NCBI GenBank assembly: GCA_035315125.1
Contig: DATFYI010000305.1
Location: forward strand, 1-19,800
Length of the DNA stretch: 19,800 nucleotides
Reading direction: 5' to 3'
DNA from: DATFYI01 sp035315125
Lineage (GTDB): Bacteria > Chloroflexota > Anaerolineae > Anaerolineales > Anaerolineaceae
Shown here: one piece after another, positions 7,319 through 14,718 of the stretch
Numbering within the stretch: the first letter of the stretch is position 1
Layout of the letters: each line of letters begins with the position of its first letter
Position numbers and translations under genes: made by a program
Notes under the pieces: generated by a model
Databases searched by the model: none
The model's input: only the letters and a program-made list of their open reading frames with translations
What the model was told of the DNA's origin: nothing

Positions 7319-8779
7319 ATGGCCATAAATATTGCGGAATTCCGTGTTGAACGCGATTCACTTGGAGAAGTCCAGGTGCCCGCTCAAGCACTTTACGGAG
7401 CCCAGACACAACGAGCTGTTTTGAATTTTCCTATCTCCCATCTGAAACCCTGGCGGGCATTTATATGGTCGATTGCCGCTATTAAAAAATCGGCCGCTGA
7501 AGTAAACTGTGACCTGGGTCTTTTAGATAAAACAACCGCAGAAGCGATCTCACAGGCGGCAGGCGAAGTTATGCAGGGTCAATGGGATGACCAATTCGTT
7601 GTGGATCCATTTCAAGCTGGCGCAGGCACCAGCCATAACATGAACGCCAATGAGGTCATCGCAAACCGGGCAACTGTGCTCTTAGGAGGGAAACTAGGAG
7701 AGTACCGCGTAAACCCCAATGATCTGGTTAATATGTCGCAATCGACTAATGATGTAATTCCTACCGCAATCCGGATAGGTTGCCTGTGGCGATTGGATGA
7801 ACTGCTAGAAGCAATGGATGGTTTATCCGCTGCTCTACGCTCAAAGTCATTCGAGTTTGATGATGTTGTAAAATCTGGCCGCACACATCTTCAAGATGCC
7901 GTACCCGTACGTCTAGGACAGGAATTCGGCGCATATGCCAGGGCGGTTGAACGCGACCGAGAGAGGATCGAACGAGCGGGCGAAGGATTACGCCGTCTGG
8001 GAATTGGAGGAACAGCCACCGGAACCGGCCTCAATGCTCACGCTGAATATCCAGCGCGTATGGTCAGATGTTTGTCGAAGATTACAGATCTTAAGTTATA
8101 TCTCTCGGATAATCTATTTGAGACGATGCAATCGATGGCTGATATGCTGGATTTTTCTGCAGCCATCCGTACAACTGCCGTTACGCTGATCCGCGTTGCC
8201 AACGATCTACGCTTGCTGGCATCTGGACCATCCACCGGGCTGGATGAGATTCGCCTACCACCCGTCCAACCCGGTTCAAGCATCATGCCCGGTAAAGTGA
8301 ATCCAGTGTTAGCAGAAATGCTCGATATGGCCATGTTTCATATCATTGGTAGTGATACGACTGTTTCCCTCGCAGCTCAAGCTGGCCAGTTAGAACTGAA
8401 CGTGATGATGCCGATCCTGGGACACAATTTATTCGAAATTATGCAAGTAGCAATCGGCTCTATTAATGCGTTTACTGAACGGTGCGTTATCGGAATAAAA
8501 GCCAATCGGGAAAAAGCAGAAGGATGGCTCGCAAAAAATGCCATCATCGTAACCGCTCTCAACCCGCTTATTGGATATTCAGCCGGAGCAGATCTAGTGA
8601 AAGAAAGCCAACAAAGAAACATGACTTTGCGTGAGTTGGCTATTGAAAAAGCTAAAAATGGCGAGCTTCATCACCGTGATAATCCGGGGCTGGTGACGGT
8701 CGGTGAGATTGAGTCCGCCCTAGGTGACCTTCGTAAACTAACCGAGGGAGGTATTTTCGGTGCCGGCTCAGGTGGTTGA
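7319..8779 (+). CDS. aspA: Aspartate ammonia-lyase / class II fumarase family lyase (aspartase-like)
   Basis: The family reversibly forms fumarate from aspartate (releasing ammonia) or from malate. The 486-residue product carries the signature 'GSSIMPGKVNP' at residues 319-329, whose serine acts as the catalytic base, plus 'GAGTSHNMNANEVIANRA', 'NMSQSTNDVIPTA', 'SGRTHLQDAVP' and 'GTGLNAHAEYP'. Details point to aspartase rather than fumarase: 'GAGTS' instead of the fumarase 'GSGTQTNMN', and 'GPSTGLDEIRLPPVQPG', close to aspartase 'GPRTGLNEINLPPRQPG'. The 'HAEYP' loop leans the other way, so the substrate is not certain. AAAAAGG at 7306-7312 precedes the ATG by six bases. The gene follows the terminator at 7258-7290 and is probably transcribed alone; its last 12 bases overlap the opposite-strand glucokinase gene tail to tail. 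Confidence 0.85.
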   Translation: MAINIAEFRVERDSLGEVQVPAQALYGAQTQRAVLNFPISHLKPWRAFIWSIAAIKKSAAEVNCDLGLLDKTTAEAISQAAGEVMQGQWDDQFVVDPFQAGAGTSHNMNANEVIANRATVLLGGKLGEYRVNPNDLVNMSQSTNDVIPTAIRIGCLWRLDELLEAMDGLSAALRSKSFEFDDVVKSGRTHLQDAVPVRLGQEFGAYARAVERDRERIERAGEGLRRLGIGGTATGTGLNAHAEYPARMVRCLSKITDLKLYLSDNLFETMQSMADMLDFSAAIRTTAVTLIRVANDLRLLASGPSTGLDEIRLPPVQPGSSIMPGKVNPVLAEMLDMAMFHIIGSDTTVSLAAQAGQLELNVMMPILGHNLFEIMQVAIGSINAFTERCVIGIKANREKAEGWLAKNAIIVTALNPLIGYSAGADLVKESQQRNMTLRELAIEKAKNGELHHRDNPGLVTVGEIESALGDLRKLTEGGIFGAGSGG

Positions 8780-9517
8780 GCTTTTTTTGTAAGCGTAAAG
8801 TGCAGCGCCAATGATGCCAGCCTGATTGAGCAATTGGGCCGGCACTATTTTAGTTCTCAACTTGATGTATTGCAAAAACTTTTCCGATTCTTTGCTGATT
8901 CCGCCCCCAATGACAATCAAATCAGGCCAAAACAGTCTTTCCATTTCGTTTAAGTATTCTTGTAAACGTTCCGCATATTCTTGCCAGGACAAATTCTTGC
9001 GCTGGCGAACTGAATCCGCGGCTCTTTTTTCCGCATCTTTGTCACGAATTTTCAGATGGCCAAATTCCAAATTTGGTAGCAGTTGTCCATCCGTGAAAAT
9101 GGCAGTCCCGATACCGGTACCGAGGGTAAGCAATAATACAACGCCTTTTTGATAATCCTTGCCTGCTCCAAATTTCATCTCAGCCATGCCGGCAGCATCG
9201 GCGTCATTTAAAACATAGGTAGGGCAATTTGTAACTTGAGCAAATAAATCATCTGCATTAAGACCGATCCAATCTTGGTCGATGTTGGCAGCCGTCATTA
9301 CAACCCCATTCATTACAACTGATGGAAAACCGCAGCCAATCGGGCCGCTATAATCTAATGGAGCGGCCAGTTTGGCGACTAATACTGCCACATCATTTGG
9401 TTTGGCACTCTCAGGAGTTGGATACCGTACGCGCGGAGCGACTAATTCTCCGGTATCAATATCAACCAGGGCGCCTTTAATCCCTGAACCACCAATGTCA
9501 ATCCCAAGTATTGGCAT
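8768..9517 (-). CDS. ppgK: Polyphosphate glucokinase (ROK family)
   Basis: The enzyme phosphorylates glucose to glucose 6-phosphate using polyphosphate, and in some members ATP. The 249-residue length fits the polyphosphate glucokinase branch, which is shorter than the usual ROK kinase (about 300). Features seen are the phosphate-binding 'GIDIGGSGIKG' at residues 5-15, 'GCGFPSV', the catalytic aspartate D105 in 'NDADAAG', 'TLGTGIGTAIF' at 131-141 and 'NLEFGHL' at 149-155. The ROK zinc-binding Cys cluster is absent, as in this branch. AAGGAG (9530-9525) lies seven bases before the ATG. A good promoter and a palindrome lie directly upstream. The likely substrate is free glucose, for example that released by MalQ; ATP use cannot be excluded from sequence. 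Confidence 0.9.
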   Translation of the reverse strand: MPILGIDIGGSGIKGALVDIDTGELVAPRVRYPTPESAKPNDVAVLVAKLAAPLDYSGPIGCGFPSVVMNGVVMTAANIDQDWIGLNADDLFAQVTNCPTYVLNDADAAGMAEMKFGAGKDYQKGVVLLLTLGTGIGTAIFTDGQLLPNLEFGHLKIRDKDAEKRAADSVRQRKNLSWQEYAERLQEYLNEMERLFWPDLIVIGGGISKESEKFLQYIKLRTKIVPAQLLNQAGIIGAALYAYKKSSTT

Positions 9518-9542
9518 GACACTACTCCTTATTGTTTCTCAA

Positions 9543-9563
9543 TGGAATAATTTAATTATCCCA
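9543..9563. promoter_or_regulatory. Odd-centred palindrome over the ppgK promoter (possible operator)
   Basis: On the minus strand the site reads TGGGATAATT-A-AATTATTCCA: ten-base arms around one central base, with a single mismatched pair. It covers the -10 element of the ppgK promoter and ends 26 bases before the start codon, a typical place for a repressor site. The half-site TGGGATAA recurs upstream of the helicase gene (17983-17990). The regulator is unknown and an operator role is inference. Confidence 0.45.
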
Positions 9564-9583
9564 CTTTCAGATAAAATTTACAA
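9555..9583 (-). promoter_or_regulatory. Sigma-70-type promoter of ppgK
   Basis: On the minus strand, TTGTAA (9583-9578) and GATAAT (9560-9555) are separated by exactly 17 bases. TGG directly before GATAAT adds an extended -10 (TGn). The start codon follows 37 bases after the -10. This implies ppgK is transcribed apart from mltG, whose stop lies 110 bases upstream of the ppgK start. Confidence 0.65.
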
Positions 9584-9627
9584 AATATTCAATTCTGAAA
9601 TATGGATATGCATTATACAGATACGGC

Positions 9628-10767
9628 TTATGGGCATGCGTTTTGCAATTGTTCTGAAAAAGTTTGAGAGAAATTATGCTTGCCGGAGCCGTCACAGGTA
9701 GCCCGGAAATAATAATAAGGTGTTTTTGCTGGATATGCCACGGCCTGCAGCGCAGAAAGACTCGGATTACAAATTGGTCCGGGTGGCAGGCCGGAAATTA
9801 CATATGTATTATAGGGGGATTTGATACCTAGTTGTGCGGATGATAGCGGGTTGGTCCACCAAGTATTTTTCTCAGCATTGTAACCTATTGCATATTGAAC
9901 AGTTGGATCGCTTTCTAATTTCATGCCTGCCGCCAGGCGATTTAAAAAGACCGAGGCAATAAAAGGTTGCTCACTTTCCACCATTGCCTCACGTTGAACA
10001 ATCGACGCCAGAGTGACAGCCTGTAATACACTCAACTTCTCCCGCTGGTAAGCCTGCCGGAGCTCCGGTGTAAGCTGATTATTAAAATGCCCAACCATGC
10101 TGGATAAGAAATCCTGAAGGGAAATATCTCGTTTGAATTGATAACTATCGGGATAAAGAAAACCTTCTAGTGATTTCGCAGAATGCACTGGTAATTGAAT
10201 ACCAAAATTGCCGGGATCCCGGGCCGCAGACAAAAAATCATCCGGTTGAATTTGTAAGCCTGATGTGGGCAAAGCGGCTGAGATCTCTTCCAATCGCCAA
10301 CCTGCTAAAATATTAAATGGCACTACGCTCAAAGCAGAATTTTGCAAATTATGAGCGATTTCGACCGCATTTAATGCCGGGCTAAGCTCGTAATTACCTG
10401 CCTTGATACCGGTATCGAGACCCGCATAAATCAAATACAAACGAAAAGCAGCTGCGTCGGGGATTAGACCTGCGTTTTCAAGATTTAGTGCAATTACATT
10501 GACCGGTTCCCCAGAACCAACTTTGAAAGGCTGCGGTTGCCCCTGTGGGTTAACCGGCTCAAGCAAAGCGGTCTTATTCAAATAAAGGCGAGCAGCATAA
10601 TAATACTGATTAAAAAGAGATAATGAGGCAGATGCTGGTCCAAAATCCTTGTCCGCATGATTCTTAAGTAATGAGAGTCCCCATGCACTTCCACTGATTA
10701 AAATACAACCCATCAGCAAGAATAAGATAATTACATTTCTGGAGATTCTGGATTTACTGCCAGCCAT
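9628..10767 (-). CDS. mltG: Endolytic murein transglycosylase MltG (YceG-like)
   Basis: MltG is a membrane-anchored lytic transglycosylase that cuts nascent peptidoglycan strands and helps set glycan length. The 379-residue product has one N-terminal membrane helix (about residues 11-31), a LysM-like region (about 80-150, 'GLDTGIKAGNYELSP') and the catalytic domain. Motifs include 'EGFLYPDSYQF' (201-211), 'LASIVQREA' (253-261), 'ASVFLNRL', 'ESDPTVQYA', 'SPYNTYVISGLPPGPICNP' and 'AYPAKTPYYYF'. E260 aligns with E. coli catalytic E218. The glutamate two residues earlier in E. coli (ASIIEKE) is Q258 here. It starts two bases after the ruvX stop, so it is the third gene of the baseplate-like/ruvX/mltG run. 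Two late cysteines in 'TCDGSGKHNF...NACP' could pair outside the membrane. Confidence 0.94.
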   Translation of the reverse strand: MAGSKSRISRNVIILFLLMGCILISGSAWGLSLLKNHADKDFGPASASLSLFNQYYYAARLYLNKTALLEPVNPQGQPQPFKVGSGEPVNVIALNLENAGLIPDAAAFRLYLIYAGLDTGIKAGNYELSPALNAVEIAHNLQNSALSVVPFNILAGWRLEEISAALPTSGLQIQPDDFLSAARDPGNFGIQLPVHSAKSLEGFLYPDSYQFKRDISLQDFLSSMVGHFNNQLTPELRQAYQREKLSVLQAVTLASIVQREAMVESEQPFIASVFLNRLAAGMKLESDPTVQYAIGYNAEKNTWWTNPLSSAQLGIKSPYNTYVISGLPPGPICNPSLSALQAVAYPAKTPYYYFRATCDGSGKHNFSQTFSEQLQNACP

Positions 10768-10769
10768 GC

Positions 10770-11183
10770 TTAATTCTCATCCAGGTAAGACTGTAAAATT
10801 ACCGTCGCTGCCAGGTCGTCAAGATGGCCTTTACGTTTGCTGCGCGAGACCCCCATTGCTACTTGAGCTGTCTGAGCTGAACGCGTGCTGCCGCTCTCAT
10901 CCCAGAACTTTATGGGTAAATCGGTTTGTGTGCGCAGTGCTTCTGCCAGACGAGCTGAACGGCGCGCAGCCGGGCCAGGGTACCCTTCACTATCCAGAGC
11001 TTGCCCAACTACAATTAAAGCGGCTTCGTACTCTTTGGCCAATTGGGCTATCGCCGCCGCATCGATCAGGCGAGCCACATGTTTGATCACCGTCAGAGGA
11101 TTTGCGATCGTGCCACTTTCGTCGCTAATTGCTATCCCTAATCTCTTTTCGCCTGGATCGACTGCCATTATTCGCTGGTTCAT
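10770..11183 (-). CDS. ruvX: YqgF/RuvX-type RNase H-fold nuclease (pre-16S rRNA processing)
   Basis: RuvX (YqgF) is an RNase H-fold nuclease linked to 16S rRNA 5' end maturation, also annotated as a putative Holliday junction resolvase. I chose the ATG at 11183, which overlaps the upstream stop in an ATGA, because 'MAVDPGEKRLGIAISD' then starts near residue 6. The longer frame up to 11234 adds 17 residues foreign to the family. The product is 137 residues, a typical length. Acidic residues are in place: D9 in 'VDPGEKR', E96 in 'FWDESGSTRS' (usually DERLTT) and D122/D123 in 'GHLDDLAATVILQ'. 'VVGQALDSEG' replaces the common 'VGLPLNMDG'. It lies between the baseplate-J-like gene and mltG with no gaps, so one transcript is likely. 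Confidence 0.93.
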   Translation of the reverse strand: MNQRIMAVDPGEKRLGIAISDESGTIANPLTVIKHVARLIDAAAIAQLAKEYEAALIVVGQALDSEGYPGPAARRSARLAEALRTQTDLPIKFWDESGSTRSAQTAQVAMGVSRSKRKGHLDDLAATVILQSYLDEN

Positions 11184-12679
11184 TCTGCCGCCATCTTTAT
11201 TTGGAATGTCAAATAGGGCATTCGCGACCACCATCCAGGCGATAGAAAGATCACAGGAGGTGATTTCAATTTCAATGCACTTTGAATGATCTGATACGCT
11301 TCCGTTTTTGTTTTTCCTGCCACAGCTTGGGCGAGATAATCAGCGGACCAATCCTGGCGAATTTTGCGAGAGGCTCTAATTTGCCATCGGGTGTTTTCAC
11401 CATCCTGTGTCACCGTGCTCAGAGAAGAAATTGTTATTGATCCAGAAACCGGGCTATAACCTTTTTGTAGATCGGCATCCAAAGACTGATTTGCGATGGT
11501 CTGCATATCTTCTTGACGGTAATACATGCCATTGAATTCAACCCTTAATTTTAAATTCAACCGGTCACCCGGTTGACCAATAGCCGGTTGGCAAATTTCT
11601 TGCTGAACTTTATTGAGAATAATAGTAGCGTTAATCAATGTTTCATCCGATTTTAGCCCATTTTGGAACTCTTGAATTGCTGTCTGACTGAGCGTATGGA
11701 GCAATTTATTTCTCAAAGCAGTGTAATCATCATTCGTTGGGACTGAATTAAGCTGGTCGCTTCCACCTGAAGTGGCATTTGGATTGGTTATACTCACGCT
11801 CAATCCAACCGCGCCTTCAACCGCTTGAATTTCGCCGCTGGCCATATTGCCGCTTATACCTGGCTGAACAGCTTGAATTGATGCAGTTGCGGTCTTACCT
11901 ACCCCAGCCGGGATTAGTACATCTTGAGTTGTTTGAAATTTGATACTTGGATTGGAATTTGTTAAGACGACGGTTCCCAATGGAACATCAACCGGCTGTT
12001 CTGTCAGATTCGTCATACTTATAGTGCCGTTGGCTGTTTTATCGGGTAAAGAAGATTGTCCGGTGCTGGCAATTTCATCCTGGCCTTCGACAACCACGGT
12101 TTTTAGATATGTGGGTAGATCACCAGAAAGGTCCGGAGCCGTGATACTTGGATTAGCCCGAATGCCAAGGAATAAACTTTGTTCTTGCTCGGCCAATTTC
12201 ACATTTACCTGAGCGCTTGGCAAAAAGAAAAGGATCAAAATAACTGTTGCCAAAATTCCAACCGTAAATGCGGTAATTCGCACCCCCTGGTTTTCACTTA
12301 TATCCAGGTTTTTCTTTGGAACTCTGGAACGAATTTCTTCAAGATCTACTTTTTTTCGTTCTCGCCGTAAATAATTAACCCGCCGCCGGTTTCTGGGCCT
12401 CCGCCAGGGGCGCTTTTGGGCTTCTTCTACATTTCTAAAAACCGGAATGCCCACATCCTTGGCATTGAATAGGACTTCCGAATCAATAGTAACCAGCGCA
12501 AGCTGGCCACCTAAATTTTGTGCAAAACGCTGCAGTAAGACAAGATCCAGTTTGCGACTTAATATATTTCCGCGCTCCGGCCAAACCAATAAAATGCGCG
12601 CAGATTTACTTCCGGCAATTTTGTCCCGGGTTGAGATTACATCATCGTGATGTTCTAATTGGATAACGCTGGTTTTCAT
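11180..12679 (-). CDS. Membrane-anchored baseplate-J-like protein
   Basis: With the ATG at 12679 the product has 499 residues. I chose this start because 'MKTSVIQLEHHDDVISTRDKI' reads as a natural N-terminus. The open frame extends to 12838, across the start of the divergent kinase gene, and no clear Shine-Dalgarno marks either start. Layout: a soluble N-terminal domain with 'RILLVWPERG' (28-37), a strongly basic stretch (about 89-110, 'RPWRRPRNRRR'), one membrane helix (about 134-154) and a large external part. Residues 218-297 resemble the baseplate J/gp47 fold: 'GTISMTNLTEQPVDVPLGTVV', then 'VQPGISGNMASGEIQAV'. Phage J proteins build baseplate wedges, but no other tail gene is near, so this is more likely a surface protein with a borrowed domain. 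Its stop overlaps the ruvX start. The function is unknown. Confidence 0.8.
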   Translation of the reverse strand: MKTSVIQLEHHDDVISTRDKIAGSKSARILLVWPERGNILSRKLDLVLLQRFAQNLGGQLALVTIDSEVLFNAKDVGIPVFRNVEEAQKRPWRRPRNRRRVNYLRRERKKVDLEEIRSRVPKKNLDISENQGVRITAFTVGILATVILILFFLPSAQVNVKLAEQEQSLFLGIRANPSITAPDLSGDLPTYLKTVVVEGQDEIASTGQSSLPDKTANGTISMTNLTEQPVDVPLGTVVLTNSNPSIKFQTTQDVLIPAGVGKTATASIQAVQPGISGNMASGEIQAVEGAVGLSVSITNPNATSGGSDQLNSVPTNDDYTALRNKLLHTLSQTAIQEFQNGLKSDETLINATIILNKVQQEICQPAIGQPGDRLNLKLRVEFNGMYYRQEDMQTIANQSLDADLQKGYSPVSGSITISSLSTVTQDGENTRWQIRASRKIRQDWSADYLAQAVAGKTKTEAYQIIQSALKLKSPPVIFLSPGWWSRMPYLTFQIKMAAE

Positions 12680-12694
12680 GCTGGTCTGGAATGA

Positions 12695-12700
12695 ATTATA
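12695..12700 (-). promoter_or_regulatory. Candidate -10 element for the baseplate-like/ruvX/mltG operon
   Basis: A perfect TATAAT is read on the minus strand, 15 bases before the chosen ATG at 12679. Transcription would then start about nine bases upstream of that ATG, giving a very short leader, which fits the missing Shine-Dalgarno. No good -35 at 16-18 bases is seen; TTGGCA lies 22 bases upstream. The site also weakens the case for the longer start at 12838. Confidence 0.4.
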
Positions 12701-12721
12701 CAATTTTTCTGCGCAATACGG

Positions 12722-12748
12722 TTGCCAAATTTGCTCAAAACCTATAAA
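12722..12748 (+). promoter_or_regulatory. Candidate promoter of the kinase-GalU gene
   Basis: TTGCCA (12722-12727) and TATAAA (12743-12748) are 15 bases apart, slightly short of the preferred 16-18. The TTG start codon follows about 45 bases later. It would diverge from the minus-strand -10 at 12695-12700 within a 114-base gap. Confidence 0.4.
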
Positions 12749-12793
12749 ATCCATAGAAGCGTTTCTTAATTGATAAATTCCTTGGAGGGTAAA

Positions 12794-14716
12794 TTGAAGA
12801 TCTTCGTTCCAGGTAGAGTTTGTTTGTTGGGGGAACACTCAGATTGGGCAGGTGGTTACCGCCGAATGAACGCTGAAATTGAAAGCGGTTATGCCATTAT
12901 TTGCGGTACAAACCAGGGCATCTATGCGGATGTAGAACCTAATCCAACCGCTCTGATCCTTTCATCCACAGATCCGGATGGTAAAAAATTCGGACCTTTT
13001 GAGATCCCAATGGAACCCCAGGCACTGAAAAAAGAAGCCCAACTGGGTGGTTTTTGGAGCTATATCGCCGGAGTTGCCTACCAAGCTTTGACCAATTACC
13101 ATGTGCGCGGTTTAATAATCAATAATTACAAAACTGATCTTCCTATTCGGAAAGGATTATCATCCAGCGCAGCGATTTGTGTTCTGGCGGCCAGAGCGTT
13201 CAATCGCATCTATGATCTAAAATTAACCGTACGCGGTGAGATGGAGATGGCCTATCAAGGTGAAATTACCACCCCTTCACGCTGTGGTCGTATGGACCAG
13301 GGCTGTGCGTTTGGCAACCGTCCTGTGCTCATGACTTTTGATGGAGACCGTCTGGATACTAACGAACTGCGGGTTAATAGGGAATTTTATTTTGTTTTAA
13401 TCGATCTGCAGGCTCAGAAAAATACGCTTGAGATTCTCAATCGACTGAACCGTTGTTACCCGGTAGCCGAAAATGAAATGGAAAAGAATGTCCAACAACT
13501 CCTGGGGCCGATCAATAAGCTGAATATCCAACAGGCCACCGAGGCTCTCCAACAAGGAGATGCTGAACGGCTTGGCAAACTCATGGTTGAAGCTCAAAGC
13601 AATTTTGACTGCTATGCCACGCCCATCTGCCCGGAAGAGCTGACTGCGCCTGTCCTTCACAATATACTTAATTACCCGGCCATTCAATCCCATATCTGGG
13701 GCGGTAAAGGAGTCGGCTCACAAGGCGATGGCACCGCTCAGTTCCTGGCAAAAAGTCCTACCGACCAGGATGCTATTATCCAGATCCTTGAAAATGAATT
13801 AAAGCTGCCATGCCTGAAATTGACACTCTCGGCCGGTCCAAAAGTGCGAAAAGCGGTTATTCCTGCGGCCGGTTTTGGTACTCGCCTTTTTCCAGCCACA
13901 AAAGCTACCAAAAAAGAATTATTCCCTATTATTGACCGGGATGGTATTGCTAAACCTGCTATATTGTTAATAGTTGAAGAAGCTCTTCAAGCTGGCATCG
14001 AAGAAGTAATCATTATTGTCCAGGAGAACGAGCTTAACGATTTCAGCAGTTTCTTTAATACCCAAATATCCATTGAGAATTTTAATAAGCTGCAGCCCCA
14101 GTTTCAAGAATATTCTCGCCGGATTTTGGAATATGGCCAGCACGTCAAATTTGTCACCCAGCCAACCCAGCAAGGCTTCGGCCACGCGGTTTATTGCGCC
14201 CGCCAGGCCATTGGAAATGAACCCTTTTTACTAATGTTGGGTGACCACATTTACCGTTCTGATTCAAATTATTCGTGCGCTCAACAACTATTAGATGCCT
14301 ACCAAAGGCACGGTACCAGTATTGTTGGCCTGCGTTTGACACCGCAAGAGCTGATAGCCAATTTTGGCACTGTGACAGGCGTCTGGTTGGAGGAAAACCG
14401 TCTGATTAATATCACCGATTTTGCCGAGAAACCAAATCTGGAATATGCCCAGACATCTCTACGTATTCCGGGATTAAGAGATGATCAATATTTAACTGTA
14501 TTTGGACAGTATATCCTCAAACCAGAAATTTTCGATATTTTAGAGACGAATATCACGAACAATTTGCGTGAAGGGGGCGAATTTCAACTTACTGGCGCAC
14601 TTGACCGTCTACGCCAAACTGACGGTTTTATGGGATTGATTATTGAAGGTCAACGCTTTGATATCGGTATACCAGATTATTATTTGGAAACTCTGATTAA
14701 TTTTAGAAAGAAATGA
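12794..14716 (+). CDS. Bifunctional GHMP sugar kinase / UTP-glucose-1-phosphate uridylyltransferase
   Basis: This is a 640-residue fusion of two enzymes that act in series. The start is TTG at 12794, five bases after GGAGG; an in-frame TTG at 12770 lacks a ribosome site. Residues 1-345 are a GHMP kinase: 'VPGRVCLLGEHSDW' (5-18), 'GLSSSAA' (121-127), 'CGRMDQGCAFG' with D168 matching the galactokinase catalytic aspartate, and an odd motif 3 'GGKGVGSQGDG'. Residues 350-640 are a GalU-type nucleotidyltransferase: 'KAVIPAAGFGTRLFPATKAT' from 353, 'KELFPI', 'VEEALQAGIEEVIIIVQ', 'LLMLGDHIY', 'DFAEKP' and 'EFQLTGALD'. The predicted route is free sugar to sugar 1-phosphate to UDP-sugar in one polypeptide, in the manner of FKP for GDP-fucose. 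The sugar (galactose, a uronic acid or another hexose) is not readable. It ends two bases from the convergent pseudouridine synthase gene. Confidence 0.88.
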   Translation: MKIFVPGRVCLLGEHSDWAGGYRRMNAEIESGYAIICGTNQGIYADVEPNPTALILSSTDPDGKKFGPFEIPMEPQALKKEAQLGGFWSYIAGVAYQALTNYHVRGLIINNYKTDLPIRKGLSSSAAICVLAARAFNRIYDLKLTVRGEMEMAYQGEITTPSRCGRMDQGCAFGNRPVLMTFDGDRLDTNELRVNREFYFVLIDLQAQKNTLEILNRLNRCYPVAENEMEKNVQQLLGPINKLNIQQATEALQQGDAERLGKLMVEAQSNFDCYATPICPEELTAPVLHNILNYPAIQSHIWGGKGVGSQGDGTAQFLAKSPTDQDAIIQILENELKLPCLKLTLSAGPKVRKAVIPAAGFGTRLFPATKATKKELFPIIDRDGIAKPAILLIVEEALQAGIEEVIIIVQENELNDFSSFFNTQISIENFNKLQPQFQEYSRRILEYGQHVKFVTQPTQQGFGHAVYCARQAIGNEPFLLMLGDHIYRSDSNYSCAQQLLDAYQRHGTSIVGLRLTPQELIANFGTVTGVWLEENRLINITDFAEKPNLEYAQTSLRIPGLRDDQYLTVFGQYILKPEIFDILETNITNNLREGGEFQLTGALDRLRQTDGFMGLIIEGQRFDIGIPDYYLETLINFRKK

Positions 14717-14718
14717 AA

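Noticed and set aside
11180..12679. Baseplate-J-like gene as part of a prophage or contractile injection system
   Set aside because: No sheath, tube, spike, other baseplate or integrase genes are present. The protein has a membrane helix and is coupled to ruvX and mltG, so it looks like a chromosomal surface protein.
12770..12793. Upstream TTG start for the kinase-GalU fusion
   Set aside because: The TTG at 12794 has GGAGG five bases before it and begins right at the conserved 'KIFVPGR'; the earlier TTG lacks a ribosome site.
12680..12838. Longer N-terminus for the baseplate-J-like protein
   Set aside because: It would overlap the first codons of the divergent kinase and cross a perfect TATAAT at 12695-12700. 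The extra residues show no domain, and 'MKTSVIQLEHHDD' is a natural start.
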